64,000 bases of DNA from Robertmurraya siralis (GCF_005502275.1 NZ_SWLZ01000001.1:124001-188000), one strand, 5' to 3'; positions 26,390 to 35,575 are shown, counted from the stretch's first letter. The notes: generated by a model not told the origin, from the sequence alone. Translations and numbers: made by a program.

Positions 26390-27367
26390 ATGAAAATGAA
26401 TAGACTGTGGCTTTTGCTGCTATTTTCAGCAGCATTTATCCTTTCTGCCTGTTCAAATGAAGAGGCGGGAACTGAAGCTGTAAAAGATGAGGAGAAGCTC
26501 GAACCAATCGTAATTAATAATGAAGGTTTTGTAATTGAATACGATGCTGCACCAAAACGGGCTGTATCCTTAAACCAACATGTAACTGAAATCATGCTCG
26601 CCCTTGGGTTAGAGGATTCCATGGTAGGGACTGCTTATTTAGACAATGAAATATACGAGCCTTTACAGGAAGCTTATCAGAAAGTTCCAGTACTGGCAGA
26701 GCAATATCCTTCCAAAGAGGAAATTATCGCGGTGGAAGCAGACTTTCTATATGGCGGATGGGCTAGTGCATTCAATGAAAAAAGCATTGCAACACGTGAG
26801 GAGTTAAAGAAGTTAGGGATTGATAGCTATCTCCAATCATCATCGGTACAGGTTGGAGCAACACTAGAGGATATTTATAAGGATATTAACAATATCGCAA
26901 AGATTTTTAGAATAGAAGAACGCGGTCAATCGTTGATTAAGCAAATGGATGACGATATTGAAAAAATTGTTTCGCAATTGCCGGAGGTGACGGAGCCCCT
27001 TGATGTTTTAGTATTTGATAGTGGCGAGACGGAGGTATTCACAGCGACGCAAAATTTTATGAATACACTTGTGACGATGGCCGGTGGTCATAATGTGTTT
27101 GCTGATGTGGAAGGAAATTGGGCTACTGTTTCAAAAGAGGATGCTGTCGAGCGTCAACCTGACGTCATTGTCGTAATTGATTATGGAACAACGACTGCAG
27201 AGCAAAAAATTGAATTTCTAAAAACGGATCCTGCATTGAGCCAAACACCTGCTGTTCAGAATGAACATTTCGTTATTTTGCCTTTATCAGCAGCTTCAGA
27301 AGGTGTTCGTGTCGCAGAGGCGCTTGATATTTTAGCAAGAGGATTTTACCCGGAAGCTTTTGAATAG
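26390..27367 (+). CDS. btuF: corrinoid-binding lipoprotein of the ABC transporter
   Basis: 325 residues. The lipobox FILSACSN gives a lipid-anchored N-terminus. The rest is a Peripla_BP_2 fold: PKRAVSLNQHVTEIMLALGL near 55 and QPDVIVVIDYG near 250. Conserved aromatic B12-contact residues cannot be confirmed by eye, so the ligand (B12, cobinamide, or another chelate) is inferred from the operon and the neighbouring permease and ATPase. Confidence 0.83.
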   Translation: MKMNRLWLLLLFSAAFILSACSNEEAGTEAVKDEEKLEPIVINNEGFVIEYDAAPKRAVSLNQHVTEIMLALGLEDSMVGTAYLDNEIYEPLQEAYQKVPVLAEQYPSKEEIIAVEADFLYGGWASAFNEKSIATREELKKLGIDSYLQSSSVQVGATLEDIYKDINNIAKIFRIEERGQSLIKQMDDDIEKIVSQLPEVTEPLDVLVFDSGETEVFTATQNFMNTLVTMAGGHNVFADVEGNWATVSKEDAVERQPDVIVVIDYGTTTAEQKIEFLKTDPALSQTPAVQNEHFVILPLSAASEGVRVAEALDILARGFYPEAFE

Positions 27368-27403
27368 AAACGATATACAAAGAATGGCTAAATAGGGAGG
27401 GAA

Positions 27404-28612
27404 ATGATGACTACATGGAATTTAATGCAAATGGAACGACACTTATTGATTTGTAATGGAGCGACTTGTATGAGAGCTGGCGCGGAAGATGTGACTATGC
27501 AGATTCGCGATGAAATCCGCAGCAATCATCTTGATGAAAAAATCCATACATCGCGGACGCGCTGCAACGGCCGCTGTAAGGACAAATGTGTGGTTATTGA
27601 TTATCCGAAAGGGACATGGTACTCGGTTCAACAAGAAGAAACAGCCCGTGCCATTGTTCATGAAACGGTAGATGAGGATGCGATTATATATTCTGTCGAG
27701 AACGGCGAACGGAAACGTGCTACTCATCGTGTCGAAGGAATTAATAAGTACAAGAAGGGAAATGGAGCAATGAAAAAAGCGATATTATTTGTTGGCCATG
27801 GAAGCAGGCTGGAGGAGGGCAATGAAGAAGTTCGACAATTTGTAGAACAAACAAAAGCGGACATTGATCCTGCACTTCTCGTGGAAACTTGTTTCTTAGA
27901 GTTTGCTGCACCAAATATTGAAGAAGGGATTCAAAAATGTGTGGAAAAAGGGGCTGATGAGATTCATGTAATACCGATTATCCTTCTCCATGCAGGGCAT
28001 TCTAAACTGCATATTCCTGCAGAAATTGAACATGCGAAGGAACATTTTCCGGATGTCCACTTTACTTATGGCCAAACGATCGGAATACATGAAGAAGTTT
28101 TTGAGATATTAAAAACAAGACTTACAGAAGTTGGCTTAAATGTGAATGAAAAGCATGAGGATACTGCCATATTATTAATTGGGCGCGGTGGAAGCGATCC
28201 TTATGCCAATGGAGATTTTTATAAAATTAGCAGACTATTATGGGAAAAATTAGACGTACCGATCGTTGAGAGTGCTTTCATGGGGGTCACTACTCCAACT
28301 GTTGAAGAGGGAATGAATCGCTGTATTAAATTAGGTGCAAAAAAGATCATTATGCTTCCTTATTTTTTATTTACGGGCATTTTAATGGAGCGAATGAATA
28401 AAATGGCTGAACAATTTCGGCTAGCTTATCCAAATGTGTCAATTGATATTGCTGAATATTTTGGTTACCATCCGAAATTAAAAAAAGTCTTATTGGAAAG
28501 AATGAATCAAGCTTTAGAGGGAACTTCGACAGGAATGCAAGATCTAGAAAACTTTCGCCAATATGCAAAAGAAAATGGTTATGAGCATCACCATCACCAC
28601 CATCATCATTAA
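27404..28612 (+). CDS. cbiX: fusion of a [2Fe-2S] ferredoxin-like domain (CbiW-like) with sirohydrochlorin cobaltochelatase CbiX
   Basis: 402 residues. Residues 1-90 are a thioredoxin-like [2Fe-2S] domain with CNGATC near 18 and RCNGRCKDKC near 53, like the separate CbiW of B. megaterium. Residues ~123-385 are CbiX, with two chelatase halves beginning AILFVGHGSRLEEGNEEV and AILLIGRGGSDPYANGDF, and LLHAGHSKLHIP carrying metal-site histidines. The protein ends in eight consecutive histidines, a natural metal-storage tail. An internal ATG at 27770 follows GGAG closely, so a short CbiX-only product is possible. It inserts Co(II) into sirohydrochlorin, the entry step of the anaerobic pathway, although it lies last in the operon. 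Confidence 0.92.
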   Translation: MMTTWNLMQMERHLLICNGATCMRAGAEDVTMQIRDEIRSNHLDEKIHTSRTRCNGRCKDKCVVIDYPKGTWYSVQQEETARAIVHETVDEDAIIYSVENGERKRATHRVEGINKYKKGNGAMKKAILFVGHGSRLEEGNEEVRQFVEQTKADIDPALLVETCFLEFAAPNIEEGIQKCVEKGADEIHVIPIILLHAGHSKLHIPAEIEHAKEHFPDVHFTYGQTIGIHEEVFEILKTRLTEVGLNVNEKHEDTAILLIGRGGSDPYANGDFYKISRLLWEKLDVPIVESAFMGVTTPTVEEGMNRCIKLGAKKIIMLPYFLFTGILMERMNKMAEQFRLAYPNVSIDIAEYFGYHPKLKKVLLERMNQALEGTSTGMQDLENFRQYAKENGYEHHHHHHHH

Positions 28613-28634
28613 ATACAGGAATCACTTGGACGAG

Positions 28635-28670
28635 CTGATGCATTTCACATTTGAATTGCATCAGTTTGTT
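28635..28670 (+). terminator. probable terminator of the cobalamin operon
   Basis: CTGATGCA (28635-28642) pairs with TGCATCAG (28657-28664), followed by TTTGTT. It is 20 bp past the cbiX stop. The T-run is interrupted. Confidence 0.6.
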
Positions 28671-29029
28671 GACAAAAGGCAGTAAGAGTTGCAATCAATT
28701 TTTGAGCTTTTTTAAGGAGATGCCAAGTCTAACAGGAATTCATTGTACTGAAAGCAAGCAGCACCTCCATCGCCTTTGTTTTTTAGACCTCTAACATTAC
28801 TATTTCATGCTACCTCTTTTTTTTTGCAGCGGCAAAGACTCTTTATGACGCACATTTAATTCTTTTACCTCTTTTATACATTATCAACCAATGGAGCAAG
28901 AAACGAAAAATTTGAATGCTGCTCCGAGCTTCCGTCCCAATGATTTAGTGGTACTTTCAGGTCGCTTGTGGTCAACCTATTCCTCACCATCATTTATCCA
29001 GTAACTCTATAAAATCTTTCATTTATTTG
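28671..29029. other. intergenic region without a recognised gene
   Basis: Low-complexity AT-rich DNA after the cobalamin operon. No frame with a ribosome binding site and no RNA motif is apparent. Confidence 0.4.
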
Positions 29030-29090
29030 TTTAATCGTATTGTTGATAAAATTGAGTCAAAATCAACTCTGACATATAACGAAAGCCTAA
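29030..29090. repeat. MITE-like element, degraded half copy
   Basis: TTGAGTCAAAATCAAC followed by CATATAACGAAAGCCT matches the right half of the family (TGAGCCAAAAATCAAC...TAACAAAGCCT) with a few changes. The internal hairpins are missing. Confidence 0.5.
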
Positions 29091-29247
29091 ATTAAAATTT
29101 CATGATTTTTCAGTTTGCTTCATTTTATTATTTGTATACATCTCTTTAAGTTCTAGGATATGAGGTATTGATTGTTTGGTTTTTTTAAGAGTGTGTTTAG
29201 CTCTAGCTTCTAACAAACTCAATCGTTAATGAAAAACAAGAGATTTT

Positions 29248-29378
29248 CTTAATCGAAAGAACAAGGTCCTTCCTTTGTTTGTACGGCGAGGGCACTAAGA
29301 AAAACTTCTTAGACTGATCATCGCAGGAACAATCTGCTTTCTGATTGTTTCAAAGGTGTCCCATGCTTTTGTTATTGG
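29248..29378 (+). repeat. structured intergenic element, copy C (before the OFA-fdh genes)
   Basis: Shares GAAAGAACA with copy B and GGCGAGGGCA...CTTC...GACTGATCATCGCAGG with copy A. GGAACAATC (29326-29334) pairs with GATTGTTTC (29343-29351). The tail GGTGTCCCATGCTTTTGTT matches the others. No cobalamin riboswitch accompanies this copy. Confidence 0.6.
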
Positions 29379-29492
29379 ATAATGAAATATGTTTCTTTAT
29401 AAAAATAGCGGCAGTGCGAATTTCTGAATGGGATGTGGAACAACTTCTCGAAACTAAACCGAGAGTCATATAAAGATAGAACTATATTCGTG

Positions 29493-29522
29493 TTGTAAAT
29501 AGAAATAATTGCATGGTAATAT
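29493..29522 (+). promoter_or_regulatory. possible sigma-A promoter of the OFA-fdhD-fdhF unit
   Basis: TTGTAA (29493-29498) and TAATAT (29517-29522) are separated by 18 bp. Fit is moderate; an anaerobic regulator site was not recognised. Confidence 0.35.
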
Positions 29523-29631
29523 TATTTCAATAGTCAAAATAATCAATCTTTAATCCTTAAAAAAGTATCTCCTAGGATATGTAGCAAATTAATAACAAAA
29601 AAGCGAGTGATCACCAAGGAGGTCTGACGGT

Positions 29632-30891
29632 ATGGTACAAACAAAGAAAAATCGCTGGCTTATTGCAGCGGCGGCTGTTGGGATTCACATCTCAATTGGT
29701 TCCGTATACGCTTGGAGCAATTTCACGAATCCCCTTAAAAATATGTTCGGCTGGTCTGATTCAGAAGTGGCGTTGACCTTTAGTATTGCTATTTTGTTTT
29801 TAGGGCTGTCGGCCGCCTTTTTAGGTCATTTTGTTGAAAAACACGGACCTAGAAAAGCTGGATTGTTGGCAGCAACATTTTTTGGCATTGGTATAGCTGG
29901 TTCTGGCGTTGCTGTATTAATAGGATCAAAGTTATTGCTTTATTTATTTTACGGGGTCCTAGGCGGGATCGGGCTCGGTGTTGGATATATTGCACCGGTT
30001 TCAACCTTGGTTAAATGGTTCCCGGATCGCCGTGGTCTTGCTACAGGTCTCGCGATTATGGGTTTTGGCTTTGCAGCAGCAGTAGCAAGTCCAATTATGA
30101 ATAGTTTGATAGAAAATGTAGGGGTAGCAAACACCTTTTTTATTTTAGGAAGCGCTTACTTTTTGGTGATGCTGGCTTCATCATTATATTTAGAAAAGCC
30201 GCCTGAAGGATGGATGCCAAAGGGGTTTGAGGAGAAGGTCGCTGCAGGTACAGCAAAGCCTCGCCTTGATTTATCTCAATTAACAGCAAATGAGGCCGTA
30301 AAAACGAGCCGTTTTTGGTATTTGTGGATTATGCTCTTTATTAACGTAACCTGTGGAATTGCGATTTTAGCTGTTGCGAAGCCATTAGCAATGGAGACTA
30401 TCGGAATTGATACTGTAGCCGCGGCTGCTCTTGTTGGTGCAATTGGTGTGTTTAATGGTTTAGGGCGAATCGGGTGGGCTTCAATCTCAGATTATATTGG
30501 CCGACCAAATACGTATACTGCCTTCTTCATTTTGCAAATTGCCTTGTTTTTCTTACTTCCTTTAACGACCAACGTTCTGTTATTCCAAGTGATGCTAGCG
30601 ATTATTTATACCTGTTACGGCGGTGGATTTGCTTCAATTCCTGCTTATATTGGCGATTTATTTGGAACGAAACAGCTCGGTGCCATTCATGGTTACATTT
30701 TAACTGCATGGGCCGCGGCTGGTCTTGTTGGACCAATGTTTGCTGCATATATCAAGGATACAACGGGGACGTATGCAGGCAGCTTAAATATTTTTGCCTG
30801 TCTATTTATTTTCGCCCTGATCGTTTCGTTGTTAATAAGAATGGATATATCTAAACTTCGTAAGCAAAAAGAATCCAGTATAACGGCCTAA
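29632..30891 (+). CDS. OFA-family MFS transporter (oxalate/formate antiporter type)
   Basis: 419 residues, twelve membrane segments. The N-terminal IGSVYAWSNFTNPL, the motif GHFVEKHGPRKAG after the second helix, and GVLGGIGLGVGYIAPVSTLVKWFPDRRGLATGLAIM are typical of the OFA subfamily. Members exchange oxalate for formate or carry related monocarboxylates. Position 43 bp before fdhD and upstream of the formate dehydrogenase gene suggests formate as a substrate, which is inference. AAGGAGG lies before the ATG. Confidence 0.88.
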   Translation: MVQTKKNRWLIAAAAVGIHISIGSVYAWSNFTNPLKNMFGWSDSEVALTFSIAILFLGLSAAFLGHFVEKHGPRKAGLLAATFFGIGIAGSGVAVLIGSKLLLYLFYGVLGGIGLGVGYIAPVSTLVKWFPDRRGLATGLAIMGFGFAAAVASPIMNSLIENVGVANTFFILGSAYFLVMLASSLYLEKPPEGWMPKGFEEKVAAGTAKPRLDLSQLTANEAVKTSRFWYLWIMLFINVTCGIAILAVAKPLAMETIGIDTVAAAALVGAIGVFNGLGRIGWASISDYIGRPNTYTAFFILQIALFFLLPLTTNVLLFQVMLAIIYTCYGGGFASIPAYIGDLFGTKQLGAIHGYILTAWAAAGLVGPMFAAYIKDTTGTYAGSLNIFACLFIFALIVSLLIRMDISKLRKQKESSITA

Positions 30892-30934
30892 ACCTAAATT
30901 TATGAAGTGGTATACGGGGAGGGAGCATGAATAG

Positions 30935-31726
30935 GTGAAGAAGAGCATAACGAAAAGAACCATCACCCGTTATACGCAAGGAAGCATTGAAGAAATAGAA
31001 GATACCATTGTTACTGAACATCCTATTACAATCAAATTGAATCAAAGTGAGTTTGCGACACTTGTTTGTACACCGGAATATGTTGAAGACATGGTTATTG
31101 GTTTTTTAGCCTCAGAAGGGGTCATTAGAGGTTTTGAAGATATTGATGATATATGGATTCAAGAAAAGGAAGGATTTGCTCATGTCAAGACAAACTATAT
31201 CAATCATTTTTACGAGAAATTTCATTCCAAACGCTATATAACCTCTTGCTGTGGCAAAAGTAGGCAAAGTTTTGTTTTTTTTAATGATGCTAGAATGTCG
31301 CACTCATTTCAAGATGTGAACGTAAAGTTATCATATGAGGATTGTTTTCGAATAATGGAAGAAATGGGCAAGGGTTCGAAGACATTTACGGAGACTGGTG
31401 GTGTTCATAATGCCGCATTATGCAGTAAAGAGCAGCTGCTTCTTTTGCGGCTTGATATCGGAAGGCATAATGCATTGGATAAGATATATGGTTATTGTTT
31501 ACGAAACCATATTTCATTAAAGGATAAAGTGTTGGCTTTTAGCGGACGAATATCGTCTGAAATACTAGCAAAAGTAGCGAAAATTGGTTGTGAAATTGTT
31601 TTGTCTAAATCGGCTCCAACTGAACTTGCCCTTGAACTCGCTGAAGAGTTGGGAATTACAACAGTGGGGTTTATTCGAAGCAGATCGTTAAATGTTTATA
31701 CACGAAGTGACAGAATCATTGACTGA
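30935..31726 (+). CDS. fdhD: formate dehydrogenase accessory sulfurtransferase FdhD
   Basis: 263 residues. TSCCGKSRQ near 105 holds the cysteine pair that passes sulfur to the molybdenum cofactor; TFTETGGVHNAALCS near 150 and DIGRHNALDKIYGYCL near 175 are the most conserved FdhD motifs. GTG 30935 is preceded by GGGGAGGGAG. FdhD is needed to activate formate dehydrogenase by adding the sulfido ligand to the metal, consistent with fdhF lying 18 bp downstream. Confidence 0.95.
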   Translation: MKKSITKRTITRYTQGSIEEIEDTIVTEHPITIKLNQSEFATLVCTPEYVEDMVIGFLASEGVIRGFEDIDDIWIQEKEGFAHVKTNYINHFYEKFHSKRYITSCCGKSRQSFVFFNDARMSHSFQDVNVKLSYEDCFRIMEEMGKGSKTFTETGGVHNAALCSKEQLLLLRLDIGRHNALDKIYGYCLRNHISLKDKVLAFSGRISSEILAKVAKIGCEIVLSKSAPTELALELAEELGITTVGFIRSRSLNVYTRSDRIID

Positions 31727-31744
31727 AAAAAGGGGTGTTTCGTT

Positions 31745-33814
31745 ATGGATGTGCAAACAAAACAGGTGGAAACGATATGCAGTTTTTGTGGAACAGGCTG
31801 CGGCCTGACAGTGGAAGTCGCGAATGAAAAGATCAGCAAGGTTAAGGGTCATAAAGAAAATCCATCAAGCCATGGGGAAACCTGTGTCAAGGGCGCTCTT
31901 GGTTGGGGATATATCAACAGTGAGAGAAGGTTAACTGAACCATTAATACGGAAAAATGGCAAGCTTACACCTGCAAGCTGGGATGAAGCACTAACCTTAA
32001 TAGCTGAGAAATTTTCTGCTTTAAAGGCACAGTATGGACCAGATGCTTTCGGCTGTTTCAGTTCTTCGCGATCAACCAATGAATTAAACTATTTAGCTGG
32101 AAAATTTATGCGTACGGTCATCGGAACAAACAATATTGATAGCTGTAACCGAACATGACACGCCCCAAGTGTCACCGGTCTGGTGACGGTGTTTGGTACA
32201 GGTGCAGCGACGGGCTCCTATGATGAATTGGAAAATACGGATGTGATCCTTGTTTGGGGAAGCAATACCCAGGAATGTCACCCGATTATTTTTAATCACA
32301 TGCGCCGAGGAATTAAGAATGGTGCCAAAATGGTTGTGATTGATCCGCGTAAAATTGATCAAACAAAGCTTGCTCACAAGTATTTGCCAGTACGTGTTGG
32401 AACAGATATAGCTCTAGCGAATGCAATGGGTAATGTCATAATTGACGAAGGGTTAGTCAATCTTAAATTCATTCAACATGCTACGAAGGAGTTTGAGTTG
32501 TATAAAGATGCGGTGAAACAATACACACCAGAATATGCTGAAAAAATTACAGGAGTGCCTGCAGATGACATTCGAGAAATTGCTCGTTTATATGCAACCG
32601 CGGAGAAAGCAACAATCTGTTGGACATTGGGAATTACGGAACATCATAATGGAACAGAGAATGTATTTTCGTTAATTAATCTAGCATTATTGACGGGGCA
32701 TATTGGCAAATATGGTTCTGCTTTAAATCCCCTTCGAGGTCAAAATAATGTTCAGGGCGGGGGAGATATGGGAGCATTGCCAAATCGCCTTGTTGGCGGC
32801 TGGAATTACGATGACCCTCAAGGAAGAGAATGGCATCAGCGAGTATGGGGAAATCCGGTTCCGGAAAAAATAGGCAAGCATCAAACTTTAATGTTGGATG
32901 CAATGGAAAAGAAGGAAATTAAGGCGCTATATGTTATCGGAGAAAATCCCGTCCAATCCGATGCTGATGGAAACTATGTACAAAGGGTGTTCAATAATCT
33001 TGAATTTCTAGTTGTTCAAGACATTTTGATGACGAAAACAGCCATGCTTGCTGATATCGTTCTTCCGGCTACAGGTTGGGCTGAAAATGATGGCACAATC
33101 ACTAATTCTGAACGTCGCATTCAGCGAGTACGCCCTGCTTTAAAAGGTCCAGGTTTAGCGCGCCATGACCATGTCATTGTTCAGGATATTGCCAATAAAA
33201 TGGGAGCAAGCTGGAGCTATCAATCTGCCGAAGAAATATGGGAGGAAATTCGAATACTCGCACCTAATTTTGCCGGAATTACGTATAAGCGAATCGACAA
33301 AGAGGGTGGACTGCAATGGCCATGTTATGATGAAAGTCATCCGGGCACGCCCTACCTTCATAGCCGCCTTTGGTCTGATCAAGTAGGAATGAAGGCCAGG
33401 TTTGTACCAAGCCATTATCAGCCTCCAGCAGAGGTTCCTGATCAAGAATATCCATTGACATTGACGACAGGACGGAGGCTACAATTTTATAATACAGGCG
33501 TACAAACCCGCTATTATAAAAAGGCGAAGAATGCTGAGGAAGCATTGGAAATTCATCCGGATGATGCAGCATTGTTCGGATTTCATGATGGAGAAGCAGT
33601 CCGAGTCACCTCGCGTAGAGGAAGCGTCGTTACCAAAATCAGAATCAGCAAAAAACAACCAAGGGGATTAGTATTTATGTCGTTTCATTTTCCCGATCAG
33701 GCTAATACGAATCTTCTTACGAATCACGCAACCGATCCACTAGCTGGAACAGCAGAATTTAAAGCTTGTGCGGTCAAAATTGAAAAAGTTGAGGATGAGA
33801 ATTCTTTATCGTAA
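31745..33814 (+). CDS. fdhF: selenocysteine-containing formate dehydrogenase, FdhF type, read through an in-frame UGA
   Basis: 689 codons, with UGA at 32156-32158 as codon 138. The flanks read NNIDSCNRT-U-HAPSVTGL, aligning with the active-site selenocysteine of E. coli FdhF (U-HGPSVAGL). The same frame continues without break to 33814. The N-terminus has CSFCGTGCGL and later ETCVKG for a [4Fe-4S] cluster; the body has bis-MGD binding motifs (VWGSNTQECHP; GENPVQSDADG; the molybdopterin-dinucleotide domain from PLTLTTGRRLQFYNTG). It lacks the ferredoxin-like N-terminal extension of larger Bacillus formate dehydrogenases, so it resembles single-subunit FDH-H. It oxidises formate to CO2. Its electron partner is not encoded nearby. 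Ordinary annotation would split this into two genes at 32158 and 32183. Confidence 0.93.
32156..32197 (+). promoter_or_regulatory. bacterial SECIS element in fdhF
   Basis: GUCACC (32171-32176) and GGUGAC (32182-32187) form a perfect 6-bp stem with loop GGUCU. The loop begins 19 nt after the UGA, the same distance as in the E. coli fdhF SECIS, whose loop also contains GGUCU for SelB binding. CCAA (32165-32168) with TTGG (32193-32196) can form a lower stem. Confidence 0.92.
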
Positions 33815-33934
33815 TGATAAGTTAAGATCAGAAAAAGATTGAATTACAGAGAAAAAGAATGTGCGCTTGCAAAGCATCCAGCCATTTTATGTCTATTTGC
33901 TTGTAGCGAAGTGAAAAACGAATATGGTAGAGAG

Positions 33935-33971
33935 GCTGAGATTCTTGATGATAGAGGATTTCAGCTTTTTT
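33935..33971 (+). terminator. intrinsic terminator after fdhF
   Basis: GCTGAGATTCT pairs with AGGATTTCAGC (one bulge), followed by T6. It lies 120 bp past the fdhF stop. The rest of 33815-34131 holds no recognised gene. Confidence 0.8.
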
Positions 33972-34131
33972 GCTTTAAATGACTGGAAGTGTGAGTATAG
34001 TTGTGGAAAAATTTAAATGAGGCATCACAAGATATTCAAGTGATGCTTTAAACTGTTCTCATTCCAACATTCTACCCATTTTTTGGTTAATTCATAGTAA
34101 ATCAACATGAGCAATTGATTTTGTTGCAACA

Positions 34132-34152
34132 ATACTGTATGATACATAGTAT
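34132..34152. promoter_or_regulatory. PadR operator copy 1
   Basis: ATACTGTA and ATAGTAT arms around a short centre. A near-identical copy starts 28 bp later, directly before the PadR gene. Confidence 0.65.
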
Positions 34153-34159
34153 ATAAAAA

Positions 34160-34180
34160 ATACTGTACGTTATATAGTAT
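34160..34180. promoter_or_regulatory. PadR operator copy 2
   Basis: Second copy, ATACTGTA...ATAGTAT, 20 bp before the GTG start of the PadR gene. It probably mediates autorepression. Confidence 0.65.
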
Positions 34181-34200
34181 TTTAAAGATGAGGTGAACAG

Positions 34201-34548
34201 GTGAGTCAGTTATTAAATTCGTTAACAACTGAACTTAGGCGAGGAACTTTGACTTTGGCTGTTTTAAGCCAATTGCGAACACCCCAGTATGGGTATTCGC
34301 TTGTTCAGTTATTAGAAGGTTCAGGAATTATTATCGATCAAAGCACTTTATATCCTTTACTTCGACGCCTAGAAAAGCAGGAATTGGTGACAAGTAGCTG
34401 GGATACATCAGAAAGTAGACCTCGGAAATATTATGTTTTAAGCGCATATGGAGCAGAAATATTTTTAAAGTTAAAAGAAGAATGGATGAAAAACGCAAAA
34501 GAACTCTACAGTTTATTGGAAGGGGGAGAGAAGGATGGATTTAATTAA
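34201..34548 (+). CDS. PadR-family transcriptional regulator
   Basis: 115 residues. RRGTLTLAVLSQLRTPQYGY, IDQSTLYPLLRRLEKQELV and RPRKYYVLSAYG form the PadR winged helix. Small PadR regulators of this length dimerise by a C-terminal helix. GTG 34201 is preceded by GATGAGG. It overlaps the next gene by 14 bp. PadR followed by a HAAS-domain membrane protein is a recurring Firmicute pair in which the regulator usually controls both genes. Confidence 0.92.
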   Translation: MSQLLNSLTTELRRGTLTLAVLSQLRTPQYGYSLVQLLEGSGIIIDQSTLYPLLRRLEKQELVTSSWDTSESRPRKYYVLSAYGAEIFLKLKEEWMKNAKELYSLLEGGEKDGFN

Positions 34549-35530
34549 AATATATATTCAGGAAGTAACTCGGCGCTTACCCGAAAAAAATCGTGAGGAT
34601 ATCGCCCTTGAGCTATCTTCCACGATAGGGGATATGCTACCTGATGAGTATAGTGATGAAGATGTTAACTCAGTATTAGAAAAGCTAGGGAGTCCGGTAG
34701 CATTAGCGTATGGATATCGTGATAAACCAATGTATTTGATCGGTCCTCGTTACTTTGATGTGTATGTCAGTCTATTAAAAATGATATTCCCAATTGCTTT
34801 AATCGTATCGTTTATTTCCATTTTTGCGGAATATACGACTGGATACAGTGAAGAATCGCTCATAAAAGTAATGGTGAGCCTATTAAGCAAAGGGATATTG
34901 ACTATATTCGAGGTGGGAATTCAATTCTTATTTTGGATCACTCTTGTATTTGTTATTTTAGAGAGAACAGATAAAGGAAATAATGGGCAGCCATTAACTG
35001 CAACATTTAAAAAATGGAAGCCGGAAGATTTGAAGGATATTCCGTACATTCCTAAGAAAAAAACAATTTCAAGAATTGAGATATTTGGCAGCTTACTGTG
35101 GATTGGTATATGGGCAACACTTTATTTCTATGCGGAACGTTTATTAGGTGTTTATACTGGTAGTTTAGAAGGTCTAAAACTAGTTGCTCCAATGTTTAAT
35201 CAAGAGATTTTGTTGCGATATTGGCCACTGATTATAATCGTGATTGGTCTTGAATTAACTTTTGTCCTTTACAAATTAATTAAGGGGCAATGGACAAAGA
35301 GAGTGGCGATATTCAATACAGTACAAGAACTTGTTGGGGCCGTTGCATTTATCATTATAATTGTAACGCCAAATTTACTAACCTTAGAATTTATTGACTA
35401 TATGACGGAGTTATTTTCAATAACTTCCACTCAATTTATGTCTTTAATTATTGGTGGGGGGATTTTCATATTACTTATATCTTCGGCAATGAGCATTTTC
35501 GATGGTTTTCGGAAAGCGAAGATTGGTTGA
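34535..35530 (+). CDS. HAAS-domain membrane protein paired with PadR
   Basis: 331 residues. The N-terminal ~70 residues (IYIQEVTRRLPEKNREDIALE, then LEKLGSPVALAYGYRDKP) match the HAAS signalling domain. About six membrane segments follow in two groups separated by a hydrophilic loop near 145-185. Function unknown; translationally coupled to padR. Probably senses or responds to envelope conditions, which is inference from other PadR-HAAS pairs. Confidence 0.82.
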   Translation: MDLIKIYIQEVTRRLPEKNREDIALELSSTIGDMLPDEYSDEDVNSVLEKLGSPVALAYGYRDKPMYLIGPRYFDVYVSLLKMIFPIALIVSFISIFAEYTTGYSEESLIKVMVSLLSKGILTIFEVGIQFLFWITLVFVILERTDKGNNGQPLTATFKKWKPEDLKDIPYIPKKKTISRIEIFGSLLWIGIWATLYFYAERLLGVYTGSLEGLKLVAPMFNQEILLRYWPLIIIVIGLELTFVLYKLIKGQWTKRVAIFNTVQELVGAVAFIIIIVTPNLLTLEFIDYMTELFSITSTQFMSLIIGGGIFILLISSAMSIFDGFRKAKIG

Positions 35531-35547
35531 TTTGACGAGGGGGTTAG

Positions 35548-35575
35548 ACACTTCTATATTTGTAGAGGTGTTTTT
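35548..35575 (+). terminator. intrinsic terminator after the PadR-HAAS pair
   Basis: ACACTTCTA pairs with TAGAGGTGT, followed by a T-run, 18 bp after the stop codon. Confidence 0.85.

Noticed and set aside
28586-28612. Eight C-terminal histidines as vector contamination
   Set aside because: The codons are a mixture of CAT and CAC in native sequence context, no vector sequence follows, and histidine-rich tails are known in CbiX proteins.
32156-32158. TGA in fdhF as a nonsense mutation or frameshift
   Set aside because: The reading frame continues unchanged on both sides, the position equals the selenocysteine of FdhF, and a correctly spaced GGUCU-loop hairpin follows. Two separate genes at 31745-32158 and 32183-33814 are not sensible.
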